Positions 24,809-34,438 of a stretch of DNA of 62,654 bases are shown here, piece after piece. Within the stretch, counting starts at the first letter, position 1; each line of letters begins with the position of its first letter. Below the pieces are notes generated by a model. That model saw only the letters and a program-made list of their open reading frames with translations. It had not been told where the DNA came from and ran no database searches. Location of the stretch: the NCBI GenBank assembly GCA_934418125.1, contig CAKRWT010000012.1, forward strand, positions 1 through 62,654, written 5' to 3'. The stretch comes from an uncultured Lachnospiraceae bacterium. Its GTDB lineage: Bacteria > Bacillota > Clostridia > Lachnospirales > Lachnospiraceae. A program made the translations under genes and the position numbers.

Positions 24809-26593
24809 TTACTCAGTTGTCGTAAATCCTGCCACATCCTCTTTTAACTGCTCTGCCAGCTTACCGGTATTCTGTAAAACAGACAGTACCTGATTGGACT
24901 TCTCTGCCACAGTAGTGCTTCGCTCTGCAATCTCAGAAGTGCCGATAGCACCTTCGTTGGTTGCACGTCCCACATCCGTAATCGCACTCAATACATTATC
25001 GATGGATGCCAGTAATTCTTCGGAAATGGCACTGAAATCATTAACCAAATCATCTACGTAAGCAGCATCTTCATTGTAAGCATCTGAAATTTCCAGGAAC
25101 GATGCAAAATCCTGTGTGATATCTTCCGATACAAACTGCAATAACCGTGAGGAATCATTGGTCAGATTTGCAACGGCATGTGTTACATTTTCTGTTACCT
25201 TCTGGATATTCTCTACGGTTTCCTTGGACTGTTCTGCCAGTTCCCTGATTTCATCGGCAACCACTGCAAATCCCCGTCCTGCTTCTCCTGCTCTGGCTGC
25301 CTCGATAGAAGCATTTAATGCTAACAGGTTGGTCTGGGACGTAATTCCCATGATGGCCTGTGCCAGTGTCTGAATCTGTTCCACCACCCTGGCTTCTTCC
25401 AGTGCCTTCTCCAGGCTTTCGCTGATTTCCAGACGCATAGCCTTAGCTTTCTGCTGATTTTCCTTTGTCTGTTCCTTTGCTTTGGTGGCACGTTCATGGA
25501 TGCTGACTGCCTTTTCGGCGCCATCCTGGGAACGGACTGCAATGTTTTTAGATACTTCCTCAATCTGGTGGGACATAGTATCTATCTGCTGGGCAGAAGC
25601 TGCTGTTTCTTCCATGCTGGCTGATAACTCTTCTGTCGTAGCAGAAATATTTTCAATCTCATCATTTAAAGCACTGACATAATCCAATGCCTTCCCCACA
25701 TCGGTTGTCAGACTTAAGCTGCTGTTTCTGACCTGCCCTAACAGGCTGTCCATGGATGTGGAAAGGTTATTCATTGCTTTGAATAACGTTCCAAATTCGT
25801 CCTTTCGTTTTAATCTGCCCGCACTGGCACGTCTTGCCATATTTCCGGATTCCAAATCGCCTGCAAAGCTGACTGTTCTCTTCAAGGAACTGATAATATC
25901 AATCGTAATATAAATAATGATTATACTTACCAGTAATACACCCACAATCCCAATAACATACATAATAATCTTCCATTGGTCAGCCATACTCTTGATAGCT
26001 TCACTCTCCAGTGCAATCCTGGCATCGATGTCATCGGTATAGTTTCCGGTTCCTACAACCCAGCCAAAAGGTTCATATAATTTGGAATAACTTCTCTTCG
26101 GCGAATTCTCTGTCTCACCCTCTTTTGGAAAAACATAGTCACAGTAACCACCATCTGGCTGTTGCCCTACTGCGATGATATCTTTTACCATCTGATAACC
26201 ATTGCCATCCTTTGTTTCCATACGGTTTGTTCCCTCGGTACTGCTGCCCAGAAGAACGATATTATTTCCCTCCGTATCATCTGCCCAGAAATAACCATTG
26301 TCGCCATAGCGTAAATCACGCAGATGGTCTGCAGCCTGTTTTTGGGCTTCTTCTAAGGTGCACTCTCCATTTACATACAGGTTATTATAATAATCCAGGG
26401 TGGAAAGGGCATTGTCTACCTCTCCTTTAATGGAATCATCATAATCCTGATACATGGCTTCTTCCAGCGTTTTTTCTGCGTACTGTTCAATAGTGCTCAT
26501 TCCTTTAAGAGCACAGAATGCCGCACTAATTACCATAATCAGTACGACAACCAAAATCAGGGCTAACTTGTTTCTTACTTTGATGTTTTTCAT
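24809..26593 (-). CDS. Methyl-accepting chemotaxis protein with Cache sensor
   Basis: A 594-residue receptor. Transmembrane segment 1 is near residues 9-29. A periplasmic-type single Cache domain covers about 35-195 ([32 protein letters not shown]). Segment 2 is near 210-232, then HAMP, and a long signalling coiled coil. The CheW/CheA contact tip [20 protein letters not shown] is intact. Single Cache domains of this type often bind small carboxylates; the ligand is unknown. AAGGAG precedes the ATG. No flagellar or che genes are in the window; twitching via PilB/PilT is a possible output. Confidence 0.9.
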   Translation of the reverse strand: MKNIKVRNKLALILVVVLIMVISAAFCALKGMSTIEQYAEKTLEEAMYQDYDDSIKGEVDNALSTLDYYNNLYVNGECTLEEAQKQAADHLRDLRYGDNGYFWADDTEGNNIVLLGSSTEGTNRMETKDGNGYQMVKDIIAVGQQPDGGYCDYVFPKEGETENSPKRSYSKLYEPFGWVVGTGNYTDDIDARIALESEAIKSMADQWKIIMYVIGIVGVLLVSIIIIYITIDIISSLKRTVSFAGDLESGNMARRASAGRLKRKDEFGTLFKAMNNLSTSMDSLLGQVRNSSLSLTTDVGKALDYVSALNDEIENISATTEELSASMEETAASAQQIDTMSHQIEEVSKNIAVRSQDGAEKAVSIHERATKAKEQTKENQQKAKAMRLEISESLEKALEEARVVEQIQTLAQAIMGITSQTNLLALNASIEAARAGEAGRGFAVVADEIRELAEQSKETVENIQKVTENVTHAVANLTNDSSRLLQFVSEDITQDFASFLEISDAYNEDAAYVDDLVNDFSAISEELLASIDNVLSAITDVGRATNEGAIGTSEIAERSTTVAEKSNQVLSVLQNTGKLAEQLKEDVAGFTTTE

Positions 26594-26818
26594 ACCACTT
26601 TCTCCTTGTCGTATCCCTCATTTTTTTTTATAATAGAAATAAAATTATAAACATTCTCTGCATTTCAGTCTGTATCTCTTACACAATCAGACACTTTCAA
26701 TTTCAATCATCATATATACTTATAGTATAACACTTATTTGGTAACTTTCCAGTTTATCCTTTTCAAAAAAAGAGAATTATACTGGATTTCAATTCTATCT
26801 AAGAAAGGACGGATTTTC

Positions 26819-27718
26819 ATGCAAAATTTTAAGGAAGCCCTTCGCTCCACCCATCTTACCAATTTTATTTTTCTTACCCTTGCCGGCATCATCAATGCCT
26901 TTGGTGTGGTTATGTTCTTAGCACCTGTAAAATTATATGATAGCGGCATCTCTGGAACTGCCATGCTGGTATCCCAGATTACACCTGCCTGGTGCAGTCT
27001 TTCCCTGCTTTTGTTAGTTATCAATATTCCTCTTTTTATCTGGGGAGTAAAACGGGAAGGTTGGAAGTTTACCATTTATGCTATCTATGTGGTTGCGGTT
27101 TATTCCATCTGTGCATTTCTCATTACAGATGTCTTTCCTGTAGATGTGAGTATTGTATCCCCTCTGGCGGGGAGCGATTTGTTTCTCTGCGCCCTGTTCG
27201 GCGGCATCATTTCCGGCTGCGGCAGTGGACTTGCCATCCGTTTCGGGGGCGCGATTGACGGACTGGATATCATTGCCGTCATGTTTGCCAAGAAGTTAGG
27301 TCTCAGCATTGGTTCTTTCGTTATGTGTTATAACGTCATCCTCTATATTATATGTGGCTGTGTAATCGGCAGCTGGATTCTTCCGCTTTATTCCATTGTT
27401 ACCTATGCTGCAGCCTCCAAGACCATCGACTTCCTGGTGGAAGGTTTCGACCGCTGCAAAGCTGCTTTCATTATTACCAGCAAGTCAGACGACGTCTGCA
27501 AAGCCCTTTCGGCTGCCTTTGAAAATGGTATCACAACCATTGCGGCAAAAGGTTACTATTCCGGTTCTGACAAAACCATGATTTACTTCGTGGTCAACCA
27601 TTTTCAGATTGGAAAAATGAAAACGCTTGTCCACGAAGTAGACCCTAAAGCTTACATATCTATCAGCGATATTGCTGATGTTTTTCATGATAATCTGGAT
27701 AACAAGGAATCTGCATAA
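26819..27718 (+). CDS. YitT family membrane protein
   Basis: A 299-residue protein with about five transmembrane segments followed by a cytosolic DUF2179 domain near residues 210-290 (ISISDIADVFHD end). The start at 26819 has an AAAGGA site; an in-frame extension of 27 codons upstream lacks one. YitT proteins are widespread in Firmicutes without an agreed substrate. The stop codon is 6 nt from the convergent ArsR gene. Confidence 0.85.
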   Translation: MQNFKEALRSTHLTNFIFLTLAGIINAFGVVMFLAPVKLYDSGISGTAMLVSQITPAWCSLSLLLLVINIPLFIWGVKREGWKFTIYAIYVVAVYSICAFLITDVFPVDVSIVSPLAGSDLFLCALFGGIISGCGSGLAIRFGGAIDGLDIIAVMFAKKLGLSIGSFVMCYNVILYIICGCVIGSWILPLYSIVTYAAASKTIDFLVEGFDRCKAAFIITSKSDDVCKALSAAFENGITTIAAKGYYSGSDKTMIYFVVNHFQIGKMKTLVHEVDPKAYISISDIADVFHDNLDNKESA

Positions 27719-27724
27719 CCCTGT

Positions 27725-28087
27725 CTATTCCAATGGACAGGAAATCTGAAACATTTCTTCACAGGCGCGGTGTACAAGCTGTGCCTGTGCACTGTCCGCC
27801 AGTCGGTAATAAATCTCTTTTCCGTCCCTTCTGCTCACAATAAGCCCGCTTTTGCGAAGCAGCTTCAAATGATGGGACACCGCAGGGTCACTCATTTCCA
27901 TGGCTGCTGCAATGTTACGGACACACTCTTCACAATGGCATAATAGCCACAGGATTCTTAAACGGGTTCCATCACTGATGAGTTTAAAAGTCTCTGCCAC
28001 CTGGATACATTCATCCTGGGAAGGCAGTTTCTCCAGTATTTTATCAATATTCTGACCATGGTCATGTGGTAACTGTCCTTGATTCAT
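27725..28087 (-). CDS. ArsR/SmtB-family metal-responsive repressor
   Basis: A 120-residue winged-helix regulator. Helix alpha3 carries LLCHCEECV, placing three cysteines where CadC and ArsR bind soft metals. The HTH is MSDPAVSHHLKLLRKSGL. An N-terminal HDHG adds histidines. It lies 59 nt downstream of the metal ATPase on the same strand, so the pair is probably one transcript with autoregulation. The cysteine pattern points to Cd/Pb/Zn sensing rather than purely Zn. Confidence 0.9.
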   Translation of the reverse strand: MNQGQLPHDHGQNIDKILEKLPSQDECIQVAETFKLISDGTRLRILWLLCHCEECVRNIAAAMEMSDPAVSHHLKLLRKSGLIVSRRDGKEIYYRLADSAQAQLVHRACEEMFQISCPLE

Positions 28088-28146
28088 CCTTTTTACCTCT
28101 TCTACAATATCGCAGTTATGGGTTCTGCTGTCTGTCCTGTGGCAGT

Positions 28147-30015
28147 TTATTCCTTATATTTCAAAGCCCTTGTTGCATTCAGGACGGCAATAATCATAAC
28201 ACCTACATCTGCAAAAATTGCCCACCACATATTCACAAATCCGATAGCACCTAATGCCAGGCACAAGAACTTCACTGCCAGTGCAAATACAATATTCTGA
28301 TGTACAATCCGTAGAGTCTTTCTGGAAATATTCATGGCGGTTGCTATCTTCGCCGGGTCATCATCCATCAGTACAATATCAGCTGCCTCGATCGCAGCAT
28401 CGGAACCAAGGGCTCCCATCGCTATACCAAGGTCTGCCCTGGAAAGTACCGGCGCATCATTGATACCATCTCCTACAAATGCAAGCTTATCTTTCCCATC
28501 CTTTTCGGCTAAAAGCTTCTCTACCTCTGTTACCTTATCTGCTGGAAGCAGTTCACTTTTTACTACATCCACACCAAGCTGGGATGCCACAGCATCTGCC
28601 ACACGCTTCGTATCTCCGGTTAACATAACAACCTTTTTGACACCGGCTGCTTTCAGGCCATCAACGGCTGCCTTTGCATTCGGTTTGACCACATCAGAGA
28701 TTAAGATGTAGCCGGCATACATACCATCCACTGCTACATGTACCTCTGTACCAACCTGTGTGGGGGTACTATAAGCAATCCCCATCTGTTTCATCAGCTT
28801 CACATTACCGGCTGCTACCTGTCTGCCATCCACTTTGGCAGTCACACCGTGTCCGCTGATTTCTTCTACTTCACTTACCTTACCGGTATCTATTTCCTTG
28901 CCATAAGCTTCTTTCAGGCTCTTGCTGATAGGATGGTTGGAATAGCTTTCCACATAAGCTGCCAGTTTCAGAAGTTCGTCTTCCTTCATACCATTTGTAG
29001 CCTCGATATGGGTTACTTCAAAGACACCTTTTGTCAAAGTACCTGTTTTATCACATACCACATATTTTGTCTGGGATAATGCCTCTAAGTAGTTAGAACC
29101 TTTTACCAGAATACCCTTTGCAGAAGCACCACCGATACCACCAAAGAAACTAAGCGGTATGGAGATAACCAGTGCACATGGGCAACTGATAACCAGGGTC
29201 GTAAGGGCTCTTGTTACCCACTGTGCCCAGTTGGCAGGATTTCCTGTTATCAAGTTAATCAACGGAGGTAACAATGCCAGTGCCAGCGCACCATAGCATA
29301 CTGCCGGTGTATAATATCTGGCAAACCGGGTAATAAAATTCTCGGAACGAGACTTCTTCATACTGGAATTCTCTACCAAGTCCAGAATCTTGGATACGGT
29401 AGACTCGCCAAACTCTTTTGTGGTACGAATCTTTAACACACCGGACATATTCACACAGCCGCTGATAACTTCGTCGCCCTCTTTTACCTCTCTTGGAAGA
29501 CTCTCACCGGTCAGTGCACTGGTATTCAAGGAAGCAGTTCCCTCTACTACCACGCCATCCAATGGTATTTTCTCACCGGGCTGTACGGTAATCACAGAAC
29601 CTATGGAAACCTCATCCGGGTCTACCTGCTCTAACCTGCCGTCCACTTCGATATTTGCATAGTCCGGACGAATATCCATTAACTGGGTAATATTTCTACG
29701 GCTCTTACCTACCGCATAGCTCTGGAACAGCTCACCAATCTGGTAGAACAGCATTACTGCAACACCCTCCAGATACTCTCCCAGGATAATGGCACCGACC
29801 GTTGCCACTGCCATCAGGAAGTTTTCATCAAACACTTCTCCGTGGATAATACCAAGGAACGCTTTCTTTAAAATATCATATCCAATAATCAGATATGGAA
29901 CCATGAACAGTGCCAGCTTCACATACTGATTCTCTATCGGTAAAAATTTAACAATAAGAACAAGCACTGCTGCCACAATAATTCTGATAAGAACTTTTTT
30001 CTGTTTCTTTGTCAT
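28147..30015 (-). CDS. Heavy-metal P1B-type ATPase (Cd/Zn/Pb exporter type)
   Basis: A 622-residue P-type ATPase pumping divalent soft metals out of the cytosol. The actuator TGES motif is near residue 175, the metal-binding SCPCAL near 285, the phosphorylation motif DKTGTLT near 325, SNHPIS near 375 and GDGINDAP near 520. The N-terminal HMA metal-binding domain of many CadA proteins is absent. Two hydrophobic helices precede the core. Probably controlled by the downstream ArsR protein. Confidence 0.92.
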   Translation of the reverse strand: MTKKQKKVLIRIIVAAVLVLIVKFLPIENQYVKLALFMVPYLIIGYDILKKAFLGIIHGEVFDENFLMAVATVGAIILGEYLEGVAVMLFYQIGELFQSYAVGKSRRNITQLMDIRPDYANIEVDGRLEQVDPDEVSIGSVITVQPGEKIPLDGVVVEGTASLNTSALTGESLPREVKEGDEVISGCVNMSGVLKIRTTKEFGESTVSKILDLVENSSMKKSRSENFITRFARYYTPAVCYGALALALLPPLINLITGNPANWAQWVTRALTTLVISCPCALVISIPLSFFGGIGGASAKGILVKGSNYLEALSQTKYVVCDKTGTLTKGVFEVTHIEATNGMKEDELLKLAAYVESYSNHPISKSLKEAYGKEIDTGKVSEVEEISGHGVTAKVDGRQVAAGNVKLMKQMGIAYSTPTQVGTEVHVAVDGMYAGYILISDVVKPNAKAAVDGLKAAGVKKVVMLTGDTKRVADAVASQLGVDVVKSELLPADKVTEVEKLLAEKDGKDKLAFVGDGINDAPVLSRADLGIAMGALGSDAAIEAADIVLMDDDPAKIATAMNISRKTLRIVHQNIVFALAVKFLCLALGAIGFVNMWWAIFADVGVMIIAVLNATRALKYKE

Positions 30016-30118
30016 ATCACAGACTTCCTTTCTGCTTTTATTTCTTTTCTTTACATGAACATTTAAACATTTATTTAATTATGTGTCAATACTTATCTGT
30101 CCGTTTCTGAAATTTTTT

Positions 30119-30164
30119 AAAAAATAGGCCATGACATTGCTCCTGTCCGAACAACCGTCATGAC
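30119..30164 (-). terminator. Rho-independent terminator of pilB
   Basis: On the minus strand GTCATGAC and GTCATGGC form the outer stem, with TTGTTC/GAGCAA pairing inside, followed by CTATTTTTT. It lies about 70 nt after the pilB stop. Confidence 0.8.
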
Positions 30165-30233
30165 TTATCCTTTTCTATATTATTATGTCTCTCTTCCCTG
30201 CAGCCATCCGGGTATCTGACTTTCCTTCTTCCC

Positions 30234-31934
30234 TTACAGGTCAAAGGATACCCGCATCATTTCCTGGACAGAGGTAATGCCTTTCAGCACATATCCGGTT
30301 GCACTCATACGCAAGGTATGCATGCCCTCTTCCAGCGCCTTTTCCTTAATCTCCTCCGCGGAACCATTCTTACTTATAATGCTCTTAAGAGACTGTGTTA
30401 GCTCCATAATTTCATAGACACCGATTCGTCCCCGGAAGCCTGTGCCATCACATTTCGGGCAACCGCATGGTTCATAGACAGTCACATCGGCATCCGGTTC
30501 TAACATCAGCATTTCCAGTTCTTCCTGGTCTGCCTTCTTCGCCCTCTTACATTCTGGGCACAGACGGCGTACCAGACGCTGGGCAATAACTCCGATGGTA
30601 GCATCCGCAATCAGATAAGGCTCGATTCCCATATCTGTCAAACGGGTAATGGTACTTGCCGCAGAGTTCGTATGCAGGGTAGACACCACCAGATGTCCGG
30701 TAATAGAAGCCTGTACCGCAATGGAAGCCGTTTCTCTGTCTCGAATCTCTCCTATCATGATAATATCCGGATCCTGACGTAAGATGGAACGAAGTGCCGT
30801 GGCGAAGGTAAGGTCTGCTTTCGGATTGACCTGTACCTGATTAATCCCATCAATGTTTGCCTCCACCGGGTCTTCTACCGTAATAATATTTACGTCTTCT
30901 TTATTTAACTCACTCAAGGCTGTATAAAGCGTCGTAGACTTACCACTACCAGTCGGTCCCGTTACCAGCAGAATACCATGAGGGTTCTTTAGAATATGGT
31001 CAAATTTCTTTAATTCGTCCGGCTGTAAGCCTAACTGGCTTTTCTCCCTGGTCAGTGCATTTTTGGAGGTAAGACGCATGACTATCTTCTCGCCGTATAC
31101 AGTAGGCAGAATGGATGCTCGGATATCATATTCTCTGCGGTCTACCACCTGGGTAATACGTCCATCCTGCGGTTTTCTCTTCTCTGCAATATCCATGCCG
31201 CCAATAATTTTCACACGGGCTGCCATCGCCGGTAAAAGCTGTATACTGTAAACTGCCTTCTCATATAATGCACCATCGATACGATAACGGATTCGTACCT
31301 GCCGCTCCATCGGCTCAATATGGATATCCGAAGCACGCTGTCTGACTGCCTGCTCAATCATGGTCTTTATCAACTGTACAATGGGGGAATTATTGACATC
31401 CTCGCTGTAAAGGTCTTCCTGCTCTGCTATCCGGCTTTCCTTTTCCCTGGTATATTCCTCTAAGGCAGAATTAACCTCTGCCTGCCCATAATAGCGGTCC
31501 AGTGCCAGCATAACACTTCGCATGGTAGCTACCACCGGTTCTACCTGCAGATTCGTAATAATGTTAATGTCGTCCATTGCCGTCATGTCCATAGGATCTG
31601 ACATTGCCACCCGCAGCACATTCATATTGTCCGGTGAGTATTCAAAAGGAATCGCCTTATATTTCTTCAGTACACTGGCCGGTACCAGAGACAACACATC
31701 CTCCTCAATCGACACATTCTGTAAATCAATCATATCATAATGCAGCTGACTGCTCAGCGCCTTGGCAATGTTCTCTTCTGTGGCAAATCCTTCATCTACC
31801 AGTGTTTCCCCTAATTTGCGTCCGGAATTTTTCTGCCGTTCCAGCCCTTTCTTTAACTCCTCTTCGGTAATCACGCCACTATTTACAAGTACGTCACCCA
31901 GACGCAATTTCTTTCTGTTAAAATCCATTGACAT
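30234..31934 (-). CDS. pilB: Type IV pilus assembly ATPase
   Basis: A 566-residue GspE/PilB secretion ATPase that powers pilus extension. An MshEN domain (RLGDVLVNSGVITEEELKKG) covers residues 10-150; such domains can bind c-di-GMP. Walker A GPTGSGKST is near 325, followed by the Asp box, Walker B (DPDIIMIGEIRD) and the His box. The zinc tetracysteine CPEC...CGCPKC is near 470-505. AGAGG precedes two possible ATG starts two codons apart. No pilin or platform gene is nearby; pilT lies 10 kb away. Confidence 0.93.
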   Translation of the reverse strand: MSMDFNRKKLRLGDVLVNSGVITEEELKKGLERQKNSGRKLGETLVDEGFATEENIAKALSSQLHYDMIDLQNVSIEEDVLSLVPASVLKKYKAIPFEYSPDNMNVLRVAMSDPMDMTAMDDINIITNLQVEPVVATMRSVMLALDRYYGQAEVNSALEEYTREKESRIAEQEDLYSEDVNNSPIVQLIKTMIEQAVRQRASDIHIEPMERQVRIRYRIDGALYEKAVYSIQLLPAMAARVKIIGGMDIAEKRKPQDGRITQVVDRREYDIRASILPTVYGEKIVMRLTSKNALTREKSQLGLQPDELKKFDHILKNPHGILLVTGPTGSGKSTTLYTALSELNKEDVNIITVEDPVEANIDGINQVQVNPKADLTFATALRSILRQDPDIIMIGEIRDRETASIAVQASITGHLVVSTLHTNSAASTITRLTDMGIEPYLIADATIGVIAQRLVRRLCPECKRAKKADQEELEMLMLEPDADVTVYEPCGCPKCDGTGFRGRIGVYEIMELTQSLKSIISKNGSAEEIKEKALEEGMHTLRMSATGYVLKGITSVQEMMRVSFDL

Positions 31935-31999
31935 AATCCTCTTTCTTTTGTATTTCTTTCTATTTTTCCAACTTCTGTTCCATGTCCATGGAAAGAATA

Positions 32000-33112
32000 T
32001 TATCCGGGAATTCTATCTGTTACTCTCTTATATCCCTGCACCAGTAAATCGGTTACTATCAACACTGCCACTGACCATAACAGACATTCTGTTACATTAA
32101 ATGCATAAAATGCACAGAAGCCACCAACCGCATAATATACTCCTATATGTACTGCATACATCTTAGATATTTGTTTGGAATAATAACACAATTTGTTATA
32201 TAAGAATTTCCATTTCTCTATCTTTGGCATTATCCAAAAGGCAATCGCAAATACGAGCATTATCGTACAGAAACTTCCTATTACCTTTGCCAGACCGGGG
32301 ATTCTGTACTGCCCAATCATGTAGTTGAAGAATCCTTCCACACCCGGATGCAGCAAGAGACAGCCTATAAACCATACTGCCGCTATGATTCCACATATTA
32401 TCCCGCTCTTTTTGTAGAAATTTCCTTTTTCCTCTTCCGGGACTCTCCTGATTACCTTACCAAAAACATATCCTAAAAATACATAACTCAGATAGGGGAA
32501 GAAACAGAAGCTTGTCTCCCCTTTTCCGCCAAACGTCATATCCAGAATCCAGTTAAGTGCCTGATTATCAGAAACTAATAACCCGGTAAACGGTGATACT
32601 AATCCTACTATGACAGCACTTATGATATATCCTACCGGTTTTATGCCTAACTTTTTATAGAGCGCGAGTATCAGATAACACATTCCGGATATAAAAAATA
32701 TATTTACAAAGGTAAGCACCGAATACAGGTTAGCCTCATATAATTCCCTGCTGCCTGCTACTTCTCCCGTAATGGCAATCCTTATGTGGAAACTGATTAC
32801 TATCGTCACAGCATAACAAATATTACTTAATGCCTGGAAAAACAATAATTTGATACCATTTTTAACCATATCCTTCGGTTCGGAATGCCGCGTAAACACA
32901 CTTCCAAAGCCCATGGTAAAAAGATACAGACAGGCTCCCGTCGGCATAAACAGTGCAAACAGGATTTTATGTACATTGGATTCCGCTGCCTGTACACCTG
33001 CTATTGTCTGGAATGCATGTATCACAATAATCATAATCATCAGGAAACCTTTTACTAAATCAAGTTCCTTCTGCCGTCCCACATTTACTTCTTCATCTTT
33101 TAAAGAAAACAT
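32000..33112 (-). CDS. Integral membrane acyltransferase-like protein
   Basis: A 370-residue protein with about ten transmembrane segments. The N-terminal RQKELDLVKGFLMIMIIVIH has the R-x-x-x-D-x-x-K-G and membrane histidine pattern of acyltransferase-3/DUF1624-type enzymes, which transfer acyl groups across membranes to surface sugars. Substrate unknown. AAAGGCGG precedes the ATG. A 12-bp tandem repeat lies 27 bp upstream, in the leader or promoter. Confidence 0.75.
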   Translation of the reverse strand: MFSLKDEEVNVGRQKELDLVKGFLMIMIIVIHAFQTIAGVQAAESNVHKILFALFMPTGACLYLFTMGFGSVFTRHSEPKDMVKNGIKLLFFQALSNICYAVTIVISFHIRIAITGEVAGSRELYEANLYSVLTFVNIFFISGMCYLILALYKKLGIKPVGYIISAVIVGLVSPFTGLLVSDNQALNWILDMTFGGKGETSFCFFPYLSYVFLGYVFGKVIRRVPEEEKGNFYKKSGIICGIIAAVWFIGCLLLHPGVEGFFNYMIGQYRIPGLAKVIGSFCTIMLVFAIAFWIMPKIEKWKFLYNKLCYYSKQISKMYAVHIGVYYAVGGFCAFYAFNVTECLLWSVAVLIVTDLLVQGYKRVTDRIPG

Positions 33113-33138
33113 ATTTTCCGCCTTTCCAGTCTATCCTT

Positions 33139-33186
33139 CTCTTTCTATTCTTCTTTCTATTCTTCTTTCTATTCTTCTTTCTATTA
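33139..33186. repeat. Four 12-bp tandem repeats (TTCTTTCTATTC)
   Basis: Four adjacent 12-bp units, two identical and the outer two with one change each. They lie between a TATAAT-like box (33188-33183) and the ribosome binding site of the membrane acyltransferase. In one reading frame they encode KKNR repeats, but that ORF has no sign of being a gene. Copy number could change by slippage. Confidence 0.85.
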
Positions 33187-33235
33187 TATATAATACTCGC
33201 TTTATATTCTAGCAATTCTTTCACAAATAATACTT

Positions 33236-33353
33236 TTATCCAGATTCTACTGCACCCTTCTTCGCAAAGTAAAATGCAGAACAAATCTCAACAAGTTTAC
33301 TATGCTCGGGAGTAACTTCATCTGCTTCCCACCTTGAAACAGTTTGGTAACAT
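33236..33353 (-). pseudogene. Remnant of an XRE-family HTH regulator
   Basis: In one frame the minus strand reads CYQTVSRWEADEVTPEHSKL, then VEICSAF and YFAKKGAVESG before TAA. The first part is the recognition helix and following segment of a Cro/C1 regulator (normally SRQTVSRWE). In-frame stops and no start lie upstream, so the N-terminal half is lost. The YFAKKG end matches the end of DprA and falls in the 19-bp direct repeat. Confidence 0.7.
33254..33272. repeat. 19-bp direct repeat, left copy
   Basis: ACCCTTCTTCGCAAAGTAA is identical to 38732-38750, which lies at the 3' end of dprA. The two copies bracket the ktrB-ktrA-kdpD-kdpE block and have the layout of attachment or recombination sites. 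Confidence 0.7.
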
Positions 33354-33466
33354 AGACTTTACATTTACACATTTCTGTAATATAAAAAACAGGCAGTCTC
33401 GTTATATATATGACCACCTGCCGGTTAATTCTTCTTTATATGGTATTCTATAGCAGTACAAATATA

Positions 33467-33565
33467 ATGGAAAACATGATCTACAACGAACTTTTTCGGC
33501 GCGGGTATTCCGTTGATGTCGGTGTGGTTTGTGACCGCACAGGCAACAGTAAGCAACCTGATTGA
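33467..33565 (+). pseudogene. Remnant of an AAA/DUF4143 ATPase
   Basis: The plus strand encodes MENMIYNELFRRGYSVDVGV plus a short tail before TGA. This resembles the ENIIYNEL-RRGY-VDVGVV segment of ATP-binding proteins with a DUF4143 domain. Neither the ATPase domain nor the C-terminal part remains. The neighbouring 33.3-33.67 kb holds nothing else recognisable. A hydrophobic alternative frame overlaps it and could be chance. Confidence 0.4.
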
Positions 33566-33670
33566 CCTGCTGCTCGGCCAGGTAGAATTGTTCTGACAAA
33601 ATAACTCATATATCCCAAGCTGTTCCTGACCGGAGTACAGCTCGCCGTTCCTGCAACAGAAGCTCTGACC

Positions 33671-34438
33671 TTATTCATTTTTGTATGGTTCCTGTGTCCG
33701 ATTATCCGATAGGTCGACAATATAGCTGATATTATCCTTCTCCATTCTAAGCATACGATATCCAATCCCAACATGTGTCTGGATATATTCTACTCCATTT
33801 TTCTCAGACTCAAGTTTTTTCCGCAGAGTTGCCATAAAAACCCTGAGAGAAGCAACATCATTATCTGAACATCGTCCCCAAATCTGTTGGGTAATATACG
33901 TATGGGTCAATACTTTTCCCACATTACGTGACAGAATACAAAGCAGCTTATACTCTATAGGGGTCAGATGCAATTCTTCTCCTTTCAGATATGTACAGCC
34001 CGCCGTATAATCTATCTTTAATCCTCCATTTTCAAAAACCGAAGTTTCATTCGGTTCCCCTGTCTGCGTTATTGCAAGTCTTCTCTGTGTAACACGAATA
34101 CGCGCAAGTAATTCCTCTACTGAAAATGGTTTTGTAATATAATCATCTGCTCCGGCATCCAATGCCTCTATTTTATCTGTATCCTCGCTTCTGGCACTAA
34201 TCACAATAATTGGCATGTTCGACCAGGTTCGGATTTTTTTTATTACCTCTACACCTTCCATATCAGGAAGCCCCAAATCCAGAAGAACGATATCCGGATT
34301 GTGGGACGAAGCCTCCAGAATCGCTGAAGCTCCGTTTTCTGCAGCCAAATACTTATAGTCATGTGTTTTTAATGTAGTAATAATCAGGTTTCGTATGGGT
34401 CTGTCATCTTCAACCACCAGAATTAATGCTTTATTCAT
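33671..34438 (-). CDS. kdpE: KdpE-like response regulator
   Basis: A 255-residue OmpR-class regulator. The receiver has the acidic pair EDD near residues 10-12, phosphoacceptor Asp in IVLLDLGLPD near 54 and Lys in ITKPFSVEE near 103. The winged-helix domain ends in GIGYRML, where KdpE proteins normally stop; here about 25 further residues follow, perhaps fused from flanking DNA. It overlaps the kdpD end by 8 nt. Genes for the KdpABC pump are absent, so the likely target is the adjacent Ktr system. Confidence 0.88.
   Translation of the reverse strand: MNKALILVVEDDRPIRNLIITTLKTHDYKYLAAENGASAILEASSHNPDIVLLDLGLPDMEGVEVIKKIRTWSNMPIIVISARSEDTDKIEALDAGADDYITKPFSVEELLARIRVTQRRLAITQTGEPNETSVFENGGLKIDYTAGCTYLKGEELHLTPIEYKLLCILSRNVGKVLTHTYITQQIWGRCSDNDVASLRVFMATLRKKLESEKNGVEYIQTHVGIGYRMLRMEKDNISYIVDLSDNRTQEPYKNE

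Noticed and set aside
30050..30110. ArsR operator upstream of the metal ATPase
   Set aside because: ATGAACATTTAAACA-type sequence is A/T-rich and loosely palindromic, but not a convincing dyad.
33093..33284. Minus-strand ORF with KKNR repeats
   Set aside because: It arises from the 12-bp repeats, has no proper ribosome site and overlaps the acyltransferase start and the XRE remnant.
33490..33713. Membrane-protein fragment on the plus strand
   Set aside because: A hydrophobic frame is visible, but it overlaps the better-supported DUF4143 remnant and needs a frameshift; composition alone can explain it.
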